From: Paracoccus halophilus
Lineage (GTDB): Bacteria; Pseudomonadota; Alphaproteobacteria; Rhodobacterales; Rhodobacteraceae
Assembly: GCF_000763905.1 (NCBI RefSeq)
Contig: NZ_JRKN01000007.1
Location: 1 to 64,000, forward strand
Direction: 5' to 3'
Length of the DNA stretch: 64,000 bases
Program-made: the position numbers and the translations under genes
The notes under the pieces: generated by a model
The model's input: only the letters and a program-made list of their open reading frames with translations
What the model was told of the DNA's origin: nothing
Databases searched by the model: none
In this document: positions 45,466 through 55,119 of the stretch, one piece after another
Numbering within the stretch: the stretch's first letter is position 1
How the letters are laid out: each line of letters opens with the position of its first letter

Positions 45466-46743
45466 TCAGCCCCGGCGCAACTGTTCCAGAAGCGCGGCGT
45501 TGGGCTCGCCCGTCACCGGCAGGCCGCGCGCGGCCTGATAGGCGCGGATCGCGGCGATGGTGTTCGAGCCGACATTGCCGTCGATCCCCTGCGTGTCGAA
45601 GCCGCGCATGGTGAGCAGGCGCTGCATCTCCTTGCGTTGCTCGATCCGCAATCCGGGGTGATCGGCGGGCCAGGGATTGGCCAGCCCCGGATAACCCTTG
45701 AGCCGGTCGGCCAGATGCGACACCGCCAGCGCATAGCTGTCGGCATTGTTGTAGCGCAGGATGGCGTGGAAATTGCGGGTGATCAGGAAGGCCGCGCCGC
45801 TGCGCCCGCCCGGCACGATCAGCTCGGCCGGGGTGCCGCCGGGGGGCAGGGGCCGGGCATTGGCCTGACGGATGCCCAGCGATTGCCAGTCCGCGACCGA
45901 GCGGCGCTTGCCCTTGCCGGCCAGCCCCATGTTGAAACCCGCGGGCAGGGTGACCTCGACCGCCGCCGGCAGGCCGCGCTGCCAGCCGGATTTCGCCAGA
46001 TAATTCGCCGCCGAGGCCAGCGCGTCGCTGGGATCGTTCGACCAGATGTCGCGCCGCCCGTCGCCGGTGATATCCGCCGCATAGGCCAGATAGGTCGTCG
46101 GAATGAACTGGGTGTGCCCCATCGCCCCGGCCCATGAGCCAGTCATGCGCGCGGCATCGACATCGCCGGCCTGCAGGATTTTCAGCGCCGCCGTCAGCTG
46201 GCTGCGGAAGAAGCTGCCGCGATAATTCTCGTAGCTGAGCGTCGAAAGCGCCTCGATCACCGGCATGTCGCCGCGCCGCTCGCCATAGGTGGATTCCATG
46301 CCCCAGACGGCGGCAACCACCTCCTTGTCGACGCCGTAGGCGGCCTCGACGCGGCTCAGCACGCCGCCATATTGCGCCAGCGCCGCGCGGCCATTGGTCT
46401 GGCGCTTTTCGGAAACGGCGTTTTCCAGATATTCCCACAGCGATTTCTTGAACTCGGCCTGATTGCGGGTGCGGCTCATGACCTCGGGGTTATAGGTCAC
46501 GCCGGCGAAGGCACGATCCAGCGTCGCGTCGCTGATCCCCGCCGCCCGGGCCGAGGCCCGGTAGCCCGCGATCCAGCTCTGCATGCCGGCGACCTTGGCC
46601 GGGTCGGGGTTCTGGTAGCGGCCCCATTTGATTTCCTGCGCGGTCTGCGCGACGCCGCCGGGGCTGTAACTGCCCATCGAGCACGAGGCGAGGATCATGG
46701 TCAGGGCGGTCAGCCCGGCCGTCAGTTTCAACGGAAAATGCAT
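45466..46743 (-). CDS. MltB-type lytic murein transglycosylase lipoprotein
   Basis: Cleaves peptidoglycan glycan strands to 1,6-anhydro ends. 425 residues; lipobox LASC at the end of MHFPLKLTAGLTALTMI, catalytic Glu in WGMESTYGERRGD, the SLT_2 segments GSWAGAMGHTQFIPTTY and DITGDGRRDIWSNDPSDALASAANYL, and a C-terminal peptidoglycan-binding repeat (LLTMRGFDTQGIDGNVGSNTIAAIRAYQ). ATG 46743 preferred over TTG 46746. Confidence 0.95.
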   Translation of the reverse strand: MHFPLKLTAGLTALTMILASCSMGSYSPGGVAQTAQEIKWGRYQNPDPAKVAGMQSWIAGYRASARAAGISDATLDRAFAGVTYNPEVMSRTRNQAEFKKSLWEYLENAVSEKRQTNGRAALAQYGGVLSRVEAAYGVDKEVVAAVWGMESTYGERRGDMPVIEALSTLSYENYRGSFFRSQLTAALKILQAGDVDAARMTGSWAGAMGHTQFIPTTYLAYAADITGDGRRDIWSNDPSDALASAANYLAKSGWQRGLPAAVEVTLPAGFNMGLAGKGKRRSVADWQSLGIRQANARPLPPGGTPAELIVPGGRSGAAFLITRNFHAILRYNNADSYALAVSHLADRLKGYPGLANPWPADHPGLRIEQRKEMQRLLTMRGFDTQGIDGNVGSNTIAAIRAYQAARGLPVTGEPNAALLEQLRRG

Positions 46744-46844
46744 CAATGTCCCCTGTTGTCCGGTTCTGCCTGTTCGGGTCCTTGCGGCAACCTAGCGCGA
46801 CATGGCGCGGCCCGAAAGGCGAAACCGGCGGGGCGCGCGCGGGG

Positions 46845-48620
46845 CTAGAGCGGCCAGACGATCAGCAGCATCGGCACGGCGACGGCGGTGACGATGATCT
46901 CGAGCGGCAGGCCCATGCGCCAATAGTCGGAAAAGCGGTAGCCGCCCGGCCCCATGACGATGGTGTTGTTCTGGTGCCCGATCGGCGTCAGGAAGGCGCA
47001 GGAGGCCCCGACCGCGATCGCCATCAGATAGGTGTCGGGATTGGTGCCGGTCTGTTCGGCCAGGCTCAGCGCCACCGGCGCGGCCAGGATCGCGGTCGCA
47101 TTGTTGTTCAGCACATCCGAGATGAACATGGTCGCAACCAGAATCCCGGTCAGCGCGACCCATGGCGCCATGCCGTCGGTCATCCGCGCCAGCCAGCCGG
47201 CGATCAGGCCCGATGCGCCGGTCGTCTCCATCGCCAGGCCCAGCGGGATCAGCGCGCCCAGAAGCACGATCACCGGCCAGTCCACATGGTCATAAAGTTC
47301 CTCGGCGGTCAGCACCTCGCCCAGCACATAGCCGACCAGAACCAGCCCCAGGGCGATCGGCATGGTGATCCAGCCCAGGCTGACCGCGGCCAGCGCCGCG
47401 ACGAACAGCGCGATGGCAAAGCCCACGCGGCTTTCCTTGATCACCGGTTCGGCCCCGTCCAGCGGCATCACATGCAGCCATTCGATGACCTGGGCGGCAC
47501 GGGCCTCGGGGACCAGCAGCAACAGGATATCGCCGGGCTCGATCTGGGTGTCGCGCAAGCGGGCGCGGATCGTGCGGCCCTGACGGATGATGCCCAGCAG
47601 CACCGAATCGTAATCCTTACCCAGCCGCACCTGCCGCGCCGTGCGCCCGCGCAGCCGCGACTGGTTGGCGACGACGACCTCGATCATGGTCTGGCCTTCG
47701 CTGGCGATCAGCGGCGCATCGGCCTCGCGCCCGTCGGGATAGGAAAGCCCCAGTTCAAGGCGCAGTTCCTCAAGCGCCGCCGGCACCGCGTGAAACAGCA
47801 GGATATCGCCCAGTTCGGCCGTGACCCGGTCGGGCAGGCCATAGACGCGCCGGCCGCGCCGGGTGATCGCGACCAGCGTGGCATCGGATTTCTCGGCCGC
47901 CGCCTCGATCTCGGCGCGGGTCATGTCCTCGGCGCGGCTGTCCTCGCCCAGAACCAGTTCGGCCACGTATTCGCGCATCTGTTTTTCGGCCGCGCCCTCG
48001 TGCAGATCCTCGCGCCGGGGCAGCAGCCGCCAGCCGAACAGCGCCACGAAAGCCAGCCCGGCCAGCGCCACCGCACCGCCGACCGGGGTAAAGTCGAACA
48101 TGCGGAAGGGCTTGCCCGTGGCCTCGGCCCGGAACCCCGAGATGATCAGGTTGGGGGGCGTGCCGATCAGCGTGACCATGCCGCCCAGGATGGTCAGGAA
48201 GGCCAGCGGCATCAGCGTCAGCGCCGCCGAGCGGCCCGCCTTGCGTGCCGTCTGCAGATCGAGCGGCATCATCAGCGCCAGCGCCGTGACATTGTTCATC
48301 ACCCCCGACAGCGCCGCGCCGGCGCCGCCCAGCCGCAGCAGGTGCAGCGGCACCGGGCTTTCGGGCCGGGCCAGGTAGCGTCCCATGAGATGCACGGCGC
48401 CGGTCCGCATCAGCCCGGCCGAGACGACCAGCACCAGCGCCACCGTGATCACCGCCGGATGGCCGAAGCCGGTGAATGCCCGATCGGCGGGCACCAGCCC
48501 CAGCAGCACCGCCGCCATCAGCGCCGCGACCGCCACGATGTCATGCCGCCAGCGCCCCCAGATCAGAAGCGCGATCAGAACCGCGAAAAGGCTGAAAAGG
48601 GCGATCTGGTCCTGGGTCAT
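46845..48620 (-). CDS. SLC13-family permease with RCK_C (TrkA-C) domains
   Basis: 591 residues, about 11 membrane helices in two inverted halves (residues 1-180 and 390-590) around two cytosolic RCK_C domains (about 205-375). Helix-rich anion transporter motifs: NNVTALALMMPL, TLIGTPPNLIISGF, and second half DVLNNNATAILAAP, PIGHQNNTIVMGPGGY. Such proteins carry sulfate, or other divalent or organic anions, with Na+; substrate not predictable. ATG 48620 chosen (MTQDQIALF). Confidence 0.9.
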   Translation of the reverse strand: MTQDQIALFSLFAVLIALLIWGRWRHDIVAVAALMAAVLLGLVPADRAFTGFGHPAVITVALVLVVSAGLMRTGAVHLMGRYLARPESPVPLHLLRLGGAGAALSGVMNNVTALALMMPLDLQTARKAGRSAALTLMPLAFLTILGGMVTLIGTPPNLIISGFRAEATGKPFRMFDFTPVGGAVALAGLAFVALFGWRLLPRREDLHEGAAEKQMREYVAELVLGEDSRAEDMTRAEIEAAAEKSDATLVAITRRGRRVYGLPDRVTAELGDILLFHAVPAALEELRLELGLSYPDGREADAPLIASEGQTMIEVVVANQSRLRGRTARQVRLGKDYDSVLLGIIRQGRTIRARLRDTQIEPGDILLLLVPEARAAQVIEWLHVMPLDGAEPVIKESRVGFAIALFVAALAAVSLGWITMPIALGLVLVGYVLGEVLTAEELYDHVDWPVIVLLGALIPLGLAMETTGASGLIAGWLARMTDGMAPWVALTGILVATMFISDVLNNNATAILAAPVALSLAEQTGTNPDTYLMAIAVGASCAFLTPIGHQNNTIVMGPGGYRFSDYWRMGLPLEIIVTAVAVPMLLIVWPL

Positions 48621-48782
48621 CTGGCCTCGCGGGATCTGAAAGGGCTGGGCTTTGCGGTTCTGCCGTGCCGGCAGGGCGCCTGTCACCCAGAGCCAATGCC
48701 GGAAACCGGCCGGGGTTCCATTTGCGGGGTGGTGCGGATGTTGGGGGAAAGTGCAGGCTTCTGTTGCCAGGTGCCTGCGAAC

Positions 48783-49062
48783 CCCGCCTTACGCGGCTAG
48801 GCGCAAGGGCTTAAGTTTCGGTCTTGCGAACTGCTTACGCAGCCAGCGCGACCGGAGCACGGTTGTCGTTGGCAACTGTACGTTTTGCACCGATAACGGT
48901 GGTGGCTCACCGGGACAAAGATCAGCTCGTTCACAGTCTGTCGATCCTGTTTCACCCCCATAGGCCCCCAACGAAGGGATATTTGGTGGAGGTGTCGGCT
49001 TCGCAGCCGAGTCCAGTCCAGCTAGTAAAACTGCCGTTTATGTCCATAGCCCCCGAGGGAGC
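48783..49062 (-). ncRNA. ssrA: Two-piece permuted tmRNA
   Basis: Rescues stalled ribosomes. Minus strand reads acceptor piece, spacer, coding piece. The acceptor ends CACCTCCACCA at 48984; a 24-nt spacer is removed; the coding piece starts GGGGGTGAAACAGGATCG at 48959, and GGGGGTG pairs with CACCTCC to form the tRNA-like stem. The tag frame at 48873-48835 is GCC AAC GAC AAC ... GCG TAA, ANDNRAPVALAA and stop. The permuted gene is the alphaproteobacterial form. The 3' border is approximate; the 5' start is set from the promoter. Confidence 0.93.
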
Positions 49063-49068
49063 AGATGA

Positions 49069-49097
49069 AATGTAAGGTTGCCGGGGGGCAGCGTCAA
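49069..49097 (-). promoter_or_regulatory. Promoter of ssrA
   Basis: Minus strand TTGACG (49097-49092) - 17 bp - TACATT (49074-49069), 7 bp before the predicted 5' end of the acceptor piece. Confidence 0.7.
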
Positions 49098-49126
49098 GAT
49101 CCGTGCGATCCGGCGTGACGAAAGGA

Positions 49127-49145
49127 GGGGAACCGCCGGTTCCCC
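49127..49145 (-). terminator. Hairpin after the solute-binding-protein gene
   Basis: GGGGAACCG-CCGGTTCCCC, 8-9 bp stem with a minimal loop, about 100 bp beyond the stop of the minus-strand gene and before the ssrA promoter; followed by TCCTTT on the minus strand. Confidence 0.6.
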
Positions 49146-49242
49146 TCTTGGCCCGCGGGCGGGCCAATTCACCCCTTTGGGGATATTTGGGTGAAGAAGA
49201 AGGGGCTGGCGCTTCGGCCCCCGACATGGTTCCTCGGCGAGG

Positions 49243-50298
49243 TCAGAAACCGGCCTTGATCTTTTCGAACTCGGCCAGTTGCCTTTCGCGCTGGCCGGGA
49301 TCGTTCGGGGTCTGCGCCAGGATCGGGGCATCGACCGGCGACAGCCCGTCCTTGACCGCCTGCTCGTCCTTGATCGTGTCCATCGCGACGGTCGAGGTAT
49401 GGCCGTAGCCGATCGTGTCGAGCAGCCCCTTGGCGGCCCCGGGCGCGAGCCAGGCGTTCACGAAGTCATAGACCTTTTCCTCGTTGCCGGGCCCGTCCTT
49501 GAGGTTGATGAAGCCGCAGAAGAAGGTCGAGGAACCCTCTTTCGGGGCGCGCTGGAAGCCGACCGGGTAGCCCTCGGCCTGGAGCAGCACGACGCCGTCA
49601 TTCCAGGACCAGGCCACATCCACCGCACCCGAGGCCATCAGCTGCGATTGCTGCGCCGGGTCGGCCCAATAGGCGGCGACGTTCTGATGCGCCTGGCGCA
49701 GCCAGTCGGCAGCGGCCTGGAACTGTTCGTCGGTGACCTTGGTCCAGTCGGTGACGCCGGTCGCAAGATAGGCGAGCGCCCAGACATCGTCGGCCGAATC
49801 GGGCAGCGAGGTGCGGCCCTGATATTTCGGGTCGATGAAGATGTTCAGGCTGGCGATATCCTCGGCCGGGACGGTTTCGGTGTTATAGGCGACGGCGGTC
49901 GCGCCCCAGTCGGCCGGGATATACCAGACGCCCTGGTCATCCCTGAACACTTCGGAATCGAGGAATTGCGGTGCGATCGTCTCGAAGGCCGGGATCTTCG
50001 AGACATCCCAGGGCTCGATCAGGCCGGAATCGCGGTATTTCGACACCATCTGCGAGCAGGGATGGGCGATGTCCGCCTTGAAGCCCGAGGCGAGTTTCTG
50101 GAACGCCTCGTCATCGTCGCCGTAAAGCGCGAAGGTCGGGGCGTCGCCATGCTTGTCGACATAGCCCTGCCAGATCGCCGGTTCCTCGAACCCGGCCCAG
50201 TCGAAGACGGTCAGTTCGGGATCGGCCGCGCGGGCGGGCAGGCTGGCGGCGGTGCCGGCCAGAACCAGCGCGATGGCGGAAGAACGCAGGAGTTTCAT
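49243..50298 (-). CDS. ABC transporter substrate-binding protein, PotD-like
   Basis: 351-residue periplasmic binding protein: signal peptide MKLLRSSAIALVLAGTAASLPARA/A, then an SBP_bac_8/PotD-type fold (LTVFDWAGFEEPAIWQGYV, ADIAHPCSQMVSKYRDSGLIEPWDVS, WYIPADWGATAVAYNTE, DVAWSWNDGVVLL). Probably binds a polyamine or related cation. No permease or ATPase gene is adjacent, so the transporter partners lie elsewhere or this copy is an orphan. Confidence 0.9.
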   Translation of the reverse strand: MKLLRSSAIALVLAGTAASLPARAADPELTVFDWAGFEEPAIWQGYVDKHGDAPTFALYGDDDEAFQKLASGFKADIAHPCSQMVSKYRDSGLIEPWDVSKIPAFETIAPQFLDSEVFRDDQGVWYIPADWGATAVAYNTETVPAEDIASLNIFIDPKYQGRTSLPDSADDVWALAYLATGVTDWTKVTDEQFQAAADWLRQAHQNVAAYWADPAQQSQLMASGAVDVAWSWNDGVVLLQAEGYPVGFQRAPKEGSSTFFCGFINLKDGPGNEEKVYDFVNAWLAPGAAKGLLDTIGYGHTSTVAMDTIKDEQAVKDGLSPVDAPILAQTPNDPGQRERQLAEFEKIKAGF

Positions 50299-50402
50299 CT
50301 GGGGCCTTTCGATATGTGGCGGAATGGTGAAACGCTAGCCGGGCTATCTGCGTCCCGCAAGTCTCGTGCGGGGCGCGCGGGCTGTTCTTTTGGCAGGTGC
50401 GG

Positions 50403-50918
50403 TCAGGGGTCGGGTTGGCTGCGGTCGTCGAGCCGCAACTGCATGAAGGTCAGGTCCAGCCATTTGCCGAATTTCGTGCCGACCTCGTTCATCCGGCCGC
50501 AATGTACGAAGCCCAGCTTTTCGTGCAGCCGGATCGAGCGGGCATTGCCGGATTCGATCGCGGCGACCATGACATGCTTGCCGCTGTCGCGGGCGCGGCG
50601 GATCAGGGCGGTCATCATCGCCGCGCCCAGGCCCTGACCGTGACAATCCGCGCGGATATAGACCGAATGTTCGACCGTATGGCGATAGCCGTCCCAGGCG
50701 CGCCAATCCCCGAAGGAGGCATAGCCCATCACGCCCCGCTCCGGGCTGACCGCGACCAGCACCGGATAGCCGGCGCGGCGGCGGTCGTGCAGCCATGCGG
50801 CGCGGTTCGCGGCATCGACCTCGGTTTCGTTCCAGGTGGCCGTCGTGTGGCGCACTGCGTGATTGTAGATCCCGGTGATTGCCGGGATATCGCCCTCGTC
50901 GGCGTCGCGGATATCCAT
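50403..50918 (-). CDS. GNAT N-acetyltransferase, phosphinothricin-acetyltransferase-like
   Basis: 171 residues; IRDADEGDIPAITGIYNHAVRHTTATWNE, HSVYIRADCHGQGLGAAMMTALIRRAR (acetyl-CoA pyrophosphate loop) and SIRLHEKLGFVHCGRMNEVGTKFGKWLDLTFMQL. The YxxxV...T-x-W-x-E pattern and length match the Pat/MddA group acting on phosphinothricin, methionine sulfoximine or similar. ATG 50918 and ATG 50942 are both possible. Confidence 0.88.
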   Translation of the reverse strand: MDIRDADEGDIPAITGIYNHAVRHTTATWNETEVDAANRAAWLHDRRRAGYPVLVAVSPERGVMGYASFGDWRAWDGYRHTVEHSVYIRADCHGQGLGAAMMTALIRRARDSGKHVMVAAIESGNARSIRLHEKLGFVHCGRMNEVGTKFGKWLDLTFMQLRLDDRSQPDP

Positions 50919-51011
50919 GTCGTTTCCCGTGAACTGTTGCATGGCATGCAGGTCCTGAAACCCGTGGCGATCCCGCCGCGCAGGGTTTCGTCGCGCCCGC
51001 GACCGGCGCGA

Positions 51012-51905
51012 TCAGAGCCCCAGGATCTCGGGGCCGCCGCAGATTTCGGGATCCGGCGTGCCAATCAGCTGATCGTTGCGGCCGGGATAATCGATGCTGC
51101 GCAGGATGGTCTGGATCGCGGCGATCCGCGCCCGCTTCTTGTCGTCCGAGCGGATCACCGTCCAGGGCGCGATGCCGGAATGGCTGCGCGCCAGGGTATC
51201 CTGGATCGCCTCGGTATATTCGTCCCATTTCCGCAACCCGTCGACATCGATCGAGCTGAGCTTCCATTGCTTGAGCGGATCCTGTTCGCGGGCGAGAAAG
51301 CGCCTGAGCTGTTCGGCCCGGCCCACGTTCAGCCACAGCTTGACCAGGACGGTGCCGTCATCGACCAGCATGCTCTCGAACAGCGGCAACTGGCGAAAGA
51401 AGGTTTCCCGCTGGGTGTCGCTGGAAAAGCCGAACACCCTTTCGACGACGCCGCGATTGTACCAGCTGCGGTCGAACATCGCGATTTCGCCATTGGCCGG
51501 CAGCCGGTCCGCGTAGCGCTGGAAATACCACTGGTTCAACTCGCGGTCGTCGGGTTTGGGCAGGGCGACGATATAGGCCGAGCGCGGGTTCAGGTTCTCG
51601 CGCACGCGTTCGATGGTGCCGCCCTTGCCCGCCGCGTCGCGGCCCTCGAAGACGACGACCAGACGCTTGCCGGCATTGATCACGTCGCACATCATATGGA
51701 CAAGCTGCACCTGCAGCGCCGCCATATGCGCGTCGTAATCCTTGCCTTTCATGTCGTCCGAATAAGGATAGGACGGGTCCAGCATATCGTTCTTGCCGGC
51801 GTTTTCGATGGCCTTGCGGATTTCCTTGGGCGCGTCCTTTTCCAGAAACTGGGTGATCGCGCCGATATAGGGCTGGTGGGGCAAGGGTATCTCGTTCTTG
51901 GCCAT
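51012..51905 (-). CDS. ppk2: Polyphosphate kinase 2
   Basis: Uses polyphosphate to phosphorylate nucleoside mono- or diphosphates. 297 residues, single PPK2 domain; Walker [14 protein letters not shown], Walker B-like [16 protein letters not shown], lid [25 protein letters not shown]. One-domain PPK2 of this length is class I (acting on NDP/GDP/ADP). ATG 51905 has GAGGAGAGA upstream; upstream in-frame ATG lacks one. Confidence 0.93.
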   Translation of the reverse strand: MAKNEIPLPHQPYIGAITQFLEKDAPKEIRKAIENAGKNDMLDPSYPYSDDMKGKDYDAHMAALQVQLVHMMCDVINAGKRLVVVFEGRDAAGKGGTIERVRENLNPRSAYIVALPKPDDRELNQWYFQRYADRLPANGEIAMFDRSWYNRGVVERVFGFSSDTQRETFFRQLPLFESMLVDDGTVLVKLWLNVGRAEQLRRFLAREQDPLKQWKLSSIDVDGLRKWDEYTEAIQDTLARSHSGIAPWTVIRSDDKKRARIAAIQTILRSIDYPGRNDQLIGTPDPEICGGPEILGL

Positions 51906-51967
51906 TCTCTCTCTCCTCGTGCTTTCCTGCACTATGGAGGGCGGTTCCGGTCCTGAAAAGAGGCTTG

Positions 51968-52891
51968 CTAGGTGCCGATCTTTGCCAGATCGAACTGCGT
52001 CGTCTGGTAGATCTCGTTGATCCAGTTGCCATAGAGCAGATGCGCGTGGCTGCGCCAGCGGTTGCTGGGCGGCCGCGTGGGATCGTCGTCGGGATAGTAG
52101 TTCACCGGCACGTTGATCGCCTTGCCCGCCTCGACATCGCGGTCGTATTCGTCCTTGAGCGTGGTGCTGTCATATTCGAAATGGTTGAAGACATAGAGCG
52201 CGCGATGGGCCGTGTCCTCAAGCAGGCAGGGCCCGACCTGATCCGAGGCGATCAGCGTCCTGAGCGCCGGAATCGCGTCCACCTGGTCCTGCCGCACCTC
52301 GGTCCAGCGGCTGACCGGGACCAGCACGTCATCGGAGAAGCCGCGCAGATAGGGGCTGGCGGGCGCCATGTTGTGATGCCGGAAACAGCCGAATGCCTTG
52401 TGCGCCAGCATGTGCTTGACCAGTCCGTGGAAATGCCAGGCCATCGCCATGCCGCCCCAGCACACGCCGAAGGTGGAATGGACATGGCCCTGCGTCCAGT
52501 CGAAGACGCGGCGAAGCTCCTGCCAATAGCTGACCTCCTCGAAGGGCAGGTGCTCGATCGGCGCGCCGGTGATGATCAGCCCGTCGAATTTCTCGCCCGT
52601 GGCCTCGACCTCGGAGAACTTGCGGTAAAAGGACAGCATGTGATCGGCCGCGGTGTTGCGGCTTTCATGGTCGGACATGCGGATCAGGTGAAAGTCGATC
52701 TGCAACGGCGTCGCGCCGATCAGCCGGGCGAACTGGTTTTCCGTCTGGATCTTCTTGGGCATCAGGTTCAGCAGGCCGATGCGCAGCGGGCGGATGTCCT
52801 GCGTGGCGGCACGGCCCGGCGACATCACCATGACGCCCTCGTTCGACAGGATGTCGAAGGCGGGCAGGTCGTTGGGCAGGGTAATGGGCAT
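51968..52891 (-). CDS. metA: MetA-type homoserine O-acyltransferase (probable O-acetyltransferase)
   Basis: First step of methionine synthesis. 307 residues; [48 protein letters not shown] with the catalytic Cys, HFEYDS with the His. The residue that sets acyl-CoA choice (E. coli Gly111) is Glu113 here in [12 protein letters not shown], which in studied enzymes gives acetyl-CoA rather than succinyl-CoA use. ATG overlaps the upstream ATPase gene stop. Confidence 0.95.
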   Translation of the reverse strand: MPITLPNDLPAFDILSNEGVMVMSPGRAATQDIRPLRIGLLNLMPKKIQTENQFARLIGATPLQIDFHLIRMSDHESRNTAADHMLSFYRKFSEVEATGEKFDGLIITGAPIEHLPFEEVSYWQELRRVFDWTQGHVHSTFGVCWGGMAMAWHFHGLVKHMLAHKAFGCFRHHNMAPASPYLRGFSDDVLVPVSRWTEVRQDQVDAIPALRTLIASDQVGPCLLEDTAHRALYVFNHFEYDSTTLKDEYDRDVEAGKAINVPVNYYPDDDPTRPPSNRWRSHAHLLYGNWINEIYQTTQFDLAKIGT

Positions 52892-53754
52892 CAGGCGTCC
52901 TTTCTGTCGATGGCGTCGCCGATCAGATGGATCAATGCGTCGGGCGTCCGCAGGGCGGCCAGTTCCTCGGCGCGCACGGTGACACCGCGCCGGGCCATGG
53001 CCTGATAGCGGGGCTGGCGATGCGCCAGCGCGCGGGCATAGGTCCAGCGGATGAAATCGTCGGGGTTCACCTGATCCTCGCGCAGGCCCATCTCGACCCG
53101 GTAATCGGTCCAGGCGCGGTCCAGGAATTCCGGCTGGTAATACATCGGCTTGGGCGCCCGGTCGAAGCGGCGGACCAGTTCCTCGGTATGCGCCTCCGAG
53201 CCTTTCAGCCAGACCAGCAGCAGATCGCGTTCCAGCGCGTCCAGAACCGGGTCACGCTCGGCGAAAGGATCGACCACCTCGCAGACCGAGCCGCCGGAAT
53301 CGCAGACGAAATTGCCGAAATTATAGATTTCCTGCGCCCGCTGGATGAAATGGCCGGTATCCAGCAGCGCCGCGATCTCGGCGCTGCGATGCTGGTTCTG
53401 GCGGCGCATGTATTCGTCGAATTCCAGCCCGCCGCGGGTCACGCTGCCGGGCTTGCCCAGATAGGTGGACAGCGGCGCCAGGTTCTCGAAGGTGATGTTC
53501 GAGGCGATATAGACCGAATCCGACAGCAGCAGGTCGCGCAGGAAGGGGTTCTTCATCGCCTCGCGCTTGAAATTATCGGCGATCAGCTCGCCCATGTAGC
53601 GGGTGCCGATGCGGTAATCGATCGAGTAGTGAAACCAGCTGCCCGTCGCTCGCAGCATCAGCGCCAGATGCGTCTTGCCCAGCCCGGACATGCCGAAAAA
53701 CAGCACGCGCTTTTTCGGCGCTGTCAGCCATTCGGCTTTGGTCTTGTAAAGCAT
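52891..53754 (-). CDS. P-loop ATPase of unknown function, coupled to metA
   Basis: 287 residues with Walker [12 protein letters not shown] (19-29), a following [20 protein letters not shown], and a central segment [17 protein letters not shown] ([16 protein letters not shown]). No Walker B or helicase motif is clear and no signal peptide is present. The fold may be an HPr-kinase- or kinase-like P-loop, but I do not recognise it. Its stop overlaps the metA ATG, so the pair is translationally coupled. Confidence 0.8.
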   Translation of the reverse strand: MLYKTKAEWLTAPKKRVLFFGMSGLGKTHLALMLRATGSWFHYSIDYRIGTRYMGELIADNFKREAMKNPFLRDLLLSDSVYIASNITFENLAPLSTYLGKPGSVTRGGLEFDEYMRRQNQHRSAEIAALLDTGHFIQRAQEIYNFGNFVCDSGGSVCEVVDPFAERDPVLDALERDLLLVWLKGSEAHTEELVRRFDRAPKPMYYQPEFLDRAWTDYRVEMGLREDQVNPDDFIRWTYARALAHRQPRYQAMARRGVTVRAEELAALRTPDALIHLIGDAIDRKDA

Positions 53755-53949
53755 CGGCCATCCTTTCGCAGGGCTTGCAGATAGTTAGTCCGGCGCGCGG
53801 ACGAAAAAAAGGGGGCCGCGCCGGGCAGGCTGGCATGGCAATCGGCGCGAAACGGTGGAATCGGCAGTAGCGCGGCGGGATTAATCGCGCTATGATTCGC
53901 CACAGACCCGGCAAACGGGCAGTATACGAGGCAGTGACGGCGGTAATCC

Positions 53950-55119
53950 ATGACCGAGATGGTCTTTGGCACCACGCCCCTAAGGGCTGGCGACCCAATT
54001 CTTCCACGCTGGTGGCGAACGCTCGACCGCTGGTCCCTGGCCTGCGTGCTGGGCCTGTTCTCGATCGGGATCCTGCTGGGGCTCGCCGCCTCGGTGCCGC
54101 TGGCCGAGCGTAACGAACTGCCGCAGTTCTTCTATGTCTGGCGTCAGGCCATTTTCGGCGTCCTGGCGCTGCTGACCATGCTGCTCGTCTCGACCTTCCC
54201 GCCCAGGCTGGTGCGCCGGCTGGGCGTTCTGGGCTTTTTCGCCGCGCTGATCGTGCTGCTGGCGCTGCCTTTCATCGGCAGCGATTTCGGCAAGGGCGCA
54301 GTGCGGTGGCTGCGGCTGCCGGGTGGCGTGTCGGTGCAGCCCTCGGAATTCCTCAAGCCCTGTTTCGTCGCGATCTGCGCCTGGTTCATGGCCGCCAGCC
54401 AGGAGGTCGGCGGCCCGCCGGGGCGCGTCTATTCCTTTGCGCTGGCCGCCTTCAGCGTGGTGCTGCTGGCGCTGCAGCCCGATTTCGGCCAGGCCTCGCT
54501 GCTGCTGTTTTCCTGGTGCGTGATGTTCTTCATCGCGGGCGCGCCGCTGTTCTATCTGTCCGTCGTCCTCGGGCTGGCCGGGCTGGGGGGTATCTTCGCC
54601 TATGGCGCGTCCGAGCATTTCGCCCGCCGGATCAACGGCTTTCTCAGCAACGATGTCGATCCCCGCACGCAGCTGGGCTATGCCACCAATGCGATTCAGG
54701 AGGGCCGGTTCTTCGGCGTCGGCGTCGGTGAGGGCACGGTCAAGTGGTCGCTGCCCGATGCGCATACCGATTTCATCATCGCCGTCGCGGCCGAGGAATA
54801 CGGGCTGATCATGGTGATCGCGATCATCCTGCTTTACGGCGCCATCGTGATACGTTCGCTGATGCGGCTGCGCGACGAGCGCGACCCCTTCATCCGGATC
54901 GCGGGCACCGGGCTCGCTGCCACTTTCGGCGTGCAGGCGCTGATCAATATGGGCGTGGCGGTGCGGCTGTTGCCGGCCAAGGGCATGACGCTGCCCTTCA
55001 TCAGCTATGGCGGCTCGTCGCTGATCGCCTCGGGGATCGCGGTGGGGATGCTGCTTGCCCTGACGCGAAGCCGGCCGCAGGGCCGGATGGGCGATATCAT
55101 CGGCCGGGGGCGGCGATGA
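53950..55119 (+). CDS. ftsW: Peptidoglycan glycosyltransferase FtsW
   Basis: SEDS-family septal peptidoglycan polymerase. 389 residues, about ten membrane helices; family segments [49 protein letters not shown] and [21 protein letters not shown]. No strong RBS before ATG 53950. Starts the ftsW-murG-murC-DUF2484 run, overlapping murG by 4 bp (ATGA). Confidence 0.96.
   Translation: MTEMVFGTTPLRAGDPILPRWWRTLDRWSLACVLGLFSIGILLGLAASVPLAERNELPQFFYVWRQAIFGVLALLTMLLVSTFPPRLVRRLGVLGFFAALIVLLALPFIGSDFGKGAVRWLRLPGGVSVQPSEFLKPCFVAICAWFMAASQEVGGPPGRVYSFALAAFSVVLLALQPDFGQASLLLFSWCVMFFIAGAPLFYLSVVLGLAGLGGIFAYGASEHFARRINGFLSNDVDPRTQLGYATNAIQEGRFFGVGVGEGTVKWSLPDAHTDFIIAVAAEEYGLIMVIAIILLYGAIVIRSLMRLRDERDPFIRIAGTGLAATFGVQALINMGVAVRLLPAKGMTLPFISYGGSSLIASGIAVGMLLALTRSRPQGRMGDIIGRGRR

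Noticed and set aside
48652..49331. Several short frames on both strands (for example 48824-49075, 49038-49331)
   Set aside because: The region is explained by tmRNA, its promoter and a terminator hairpin.
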